Positions 7,543-7,971 of a stretch of DNA of 7,971 bases are shown here, in pieces. This DNA comes from Syntrophaceae bacterium CG2_30_49_12 (GTDB lineage: Bacteria; Desulfobacterota; Syntrophia; Syntrophales; CG2-30-49-12), in assembly GCA_001873675.1 (NCBI GenBank), contig MNZP01000146.1, positions 1 to 7,971 on the forward strand. The letters are read 5' to 3'. The notes under the pieces are model-generated. The model was given only the letters and a program-made list of their open reading frames with translations. It ran no database searches and was not told where the DNA came from. The position numbers and the translations under genes were made by a program. How positions within the stretch are numbered: position 1 is the first letter of the stretch; each line of letters begins with the position of its first letter.

Positions 7543-7654
7543 CTTGATTAAAACCGACAATAATAAAGGGGAACAGCCCCAGAAATCGGACCCAAAGGTC
7601 TCTTTAATTTCTGTCTTACTCCCCTGTCTATAGCTCGTTTAACTAAAACAATAA
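7543..7654. other. AT-rich non-coding stretch after the operon
   Basis: No reading frame with homology or a ribosome-binding site was seen here. The notable content is two possible short hairpins soon after the Res stop (GGGG/CCCC at 7568-7571 and 7577-7580, and the structure listed at 7580-7613). No convincing -35/-10 promoter pair was seen. Confidence 0.6.
7580..7613 (+). terminator. Possible 3'-end hairpin of the operon (weak)
   Basis: CAGAAAT (7580-7586) pairs with ATTTCTG (7607-7613), enclosing an inner GGACC/GGTCT stem (7588-7592 with 7597-7601, last pair G-U) and a CAAA loop. There is no uninterrupted T tract after it, so it is at best a weak intrinsic terminator or an RNA 3'-end stabilising structure. 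It lies 38 nt after the Res stop, where an operon terminator would be expected. Confidence 0.3.
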
Positions 7655-7766
7655 TGACGACTTCGTAAAAAGTCCAGATGCTTCTGTTGCACTTCATCCT
7701 TCGTCATTGCGGCGTACGTATGAGTACGCCTCCTCTCCCAAGTGGGAGACATGTCAGGACTTTAGC
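7655..7766. repeat. Hairpin-rich repeat-like element (REP/MITE-type candidate)
   Basis: A compact block of palindromes. GACTT/AAGTC is at 7659-7663 and 7670-7674. A perfect 7-bp stem GGCGTAC/GTACGCC is at 7711-7717 and 7724-7730. A perfect 6-bp stem TCTCCC/GGGAGA is at 7734-7739 and 7744-7749. The ends carry a 7-bp inverted pair, AAAGTCC (7669-7675) and GGACTTT (7757-7763), with weaker similarity beyond (aGATG against cATGTC). No transposase is encoded. From memory, elements beginning with GACTTCGTAAAAAGTC and containing CTTCGTCATTGCGGCGTACG are dispersed in Desulfobacterota-like genomes. Only one copy is in the window, so repetitiveness is inferred. The right end abuts the point where ispF homology begins. 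Confidence 0.55.
7711..7730. repeat. Perfect inverted repeat (7-bp stem, 6-nt loop)
   Basis: GGCGTAC and GTACGCC flank the loop GTATGA. This is the strongest single palindrome in the repeat-like block. A second stem (TCTCCC, loop AAGT, GGGAGA) follows 3 nt later, so a transcript or single-stranded DNA of this segment would form two adjacent stem-loops. Confidence 0.8.
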
Positions 7767-7971
7767 AAAAAAAAAGGGTTATGCGGTAAATAATGTGGAC
7801 TCGACAGTTGTTCTCGAAAGGCCGAAGTTGCAAGGGTATATCCACGAAATGGCGATAAATATTGCCGGTACATTAAGCATTCCTGTAGCAAGTGTCAACA
7901 TCAAGGCCACGACGAATGAAGGTATGGGTTTTGTTGGGCGCAATGAGGGGCTGGCGGCATTTGCCGTGGTG
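7762..7971 (+). pseudogene. ispF: ispF 3' fragment (2-C-methyl-D-erythritol 2,4-cyclodiphosphate synthase), N-terminal half missing, runs off window
   Basis: The frame reads KKKGYAVNNVDSTVVLERPK, then a helix-like HEMAINIAGTL, then VNIKATTNEGMGFVGRNEG and AAFAVV at the window end. These match the C-terminal part of IspF, including the conserved KATTxEG-x-GFxGRxEG segment (KATT from 7903) that binds the CDP moiety. IspF is about 157 aa. The homology begins at about residue 90, directly after the repeat-like block and in an A9 run (7767-7775). The N-terminal DxH metal-binding site and the other active-site histidine are absent upstream in all frames, so the fragment cannot make active enzyme in the MEP isoprenoid pathway. 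An in-frame ATG at 7720 inside the repeat hairpin would give an open frame, but no Shine-Dalgarno precedes it and its first codons resemble no IspF. The last residues of the gene lie beyond the window. An IspDF fusion remnant is an alternative source. Confidence 0.85.

Noticed and set aside
7568..7580. GGGG-AACAG-CCCC hairpin as an intrinsic terminator
   Set aside because: The stem is only 4 bp and no T tract follows. The longer structure at 7580-7613 is a somewhat better, still weak, candidate.
7655..7766. CRISPR array or tRNA in the palindromic block
   Set aside because: There are no regularly spaced direct repeats, and the stems do not fit a cloverleaf with the conserved T-arm bases.

Overview
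The window reads as an accessory defence region. One tightly packed operon on the + strand fills about the first 7.5 kb, and it is followed by a short non-coding stretch, a repeat-like palindromic sequence and a truncated housekeeping gene. Composition is mixed and roughly mid-GC. The repeat type and the ispF-like sequence at the end remind me of Desulfobacterota, Nitrospirota or related anaerobic lineages. That is only an impression, because no rRNA or tRNA is present to place the organism.

Layout: (1) positions 1-725 hold the 3' part of a SIR2-domain gene (NAD+-binding/hydrolysing fold) whose start lies upstream of the window. (2) 715-2946 is a HerA/FtsK-type P-loop ATPase with an N-terminal HAS-barrel. 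(3) 2939-4801 is a beta-class (type III Mod-like) DNA amino-methyltransferase with a PKD/Ig-like C-terminal domain. (4) 4804-7542 is a type III Res-like DEAH helicase with a C-terminal PD-(D/E)XK nuclease. The junctions are an 11-bp overlap, an 8-bp overlap and a 2-nt gap, and each downstream start has a good Shine-Dalgarno sequence, so the four products are probably made together. (5) 7543-7654 has no gene, only possible hairpins. (6) About 7655-7766 is a hairpin-rich, repeat-like block. (7) From about 7762 to the window end runs the C-terminal half of IspF, lacking roughly its first 90 residues.

Interpretation: SIR2 plus HerA is a known two-gene anti-phage module (SIR2-HerA, also called Nezha) in which the complex depletes NAD+ during infection. 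Mod plus Res is a complete type III-like restriction-modification pair. Here both sit in one translationally coupled operon, giving a possible composite system with DNA-modification-based self/non-self discrimination, a nuclease and an NAD+-depleting abortive effector. The HerA-Mod-Res trio also resembles in composition the helicase-methylase-ATPase (Hma) type of defence locus. Whether the four genes act as one machine or as two stacked systems cannot be settled from sequence alone. All recognisable catalytic motifs in the visible parts look intact.
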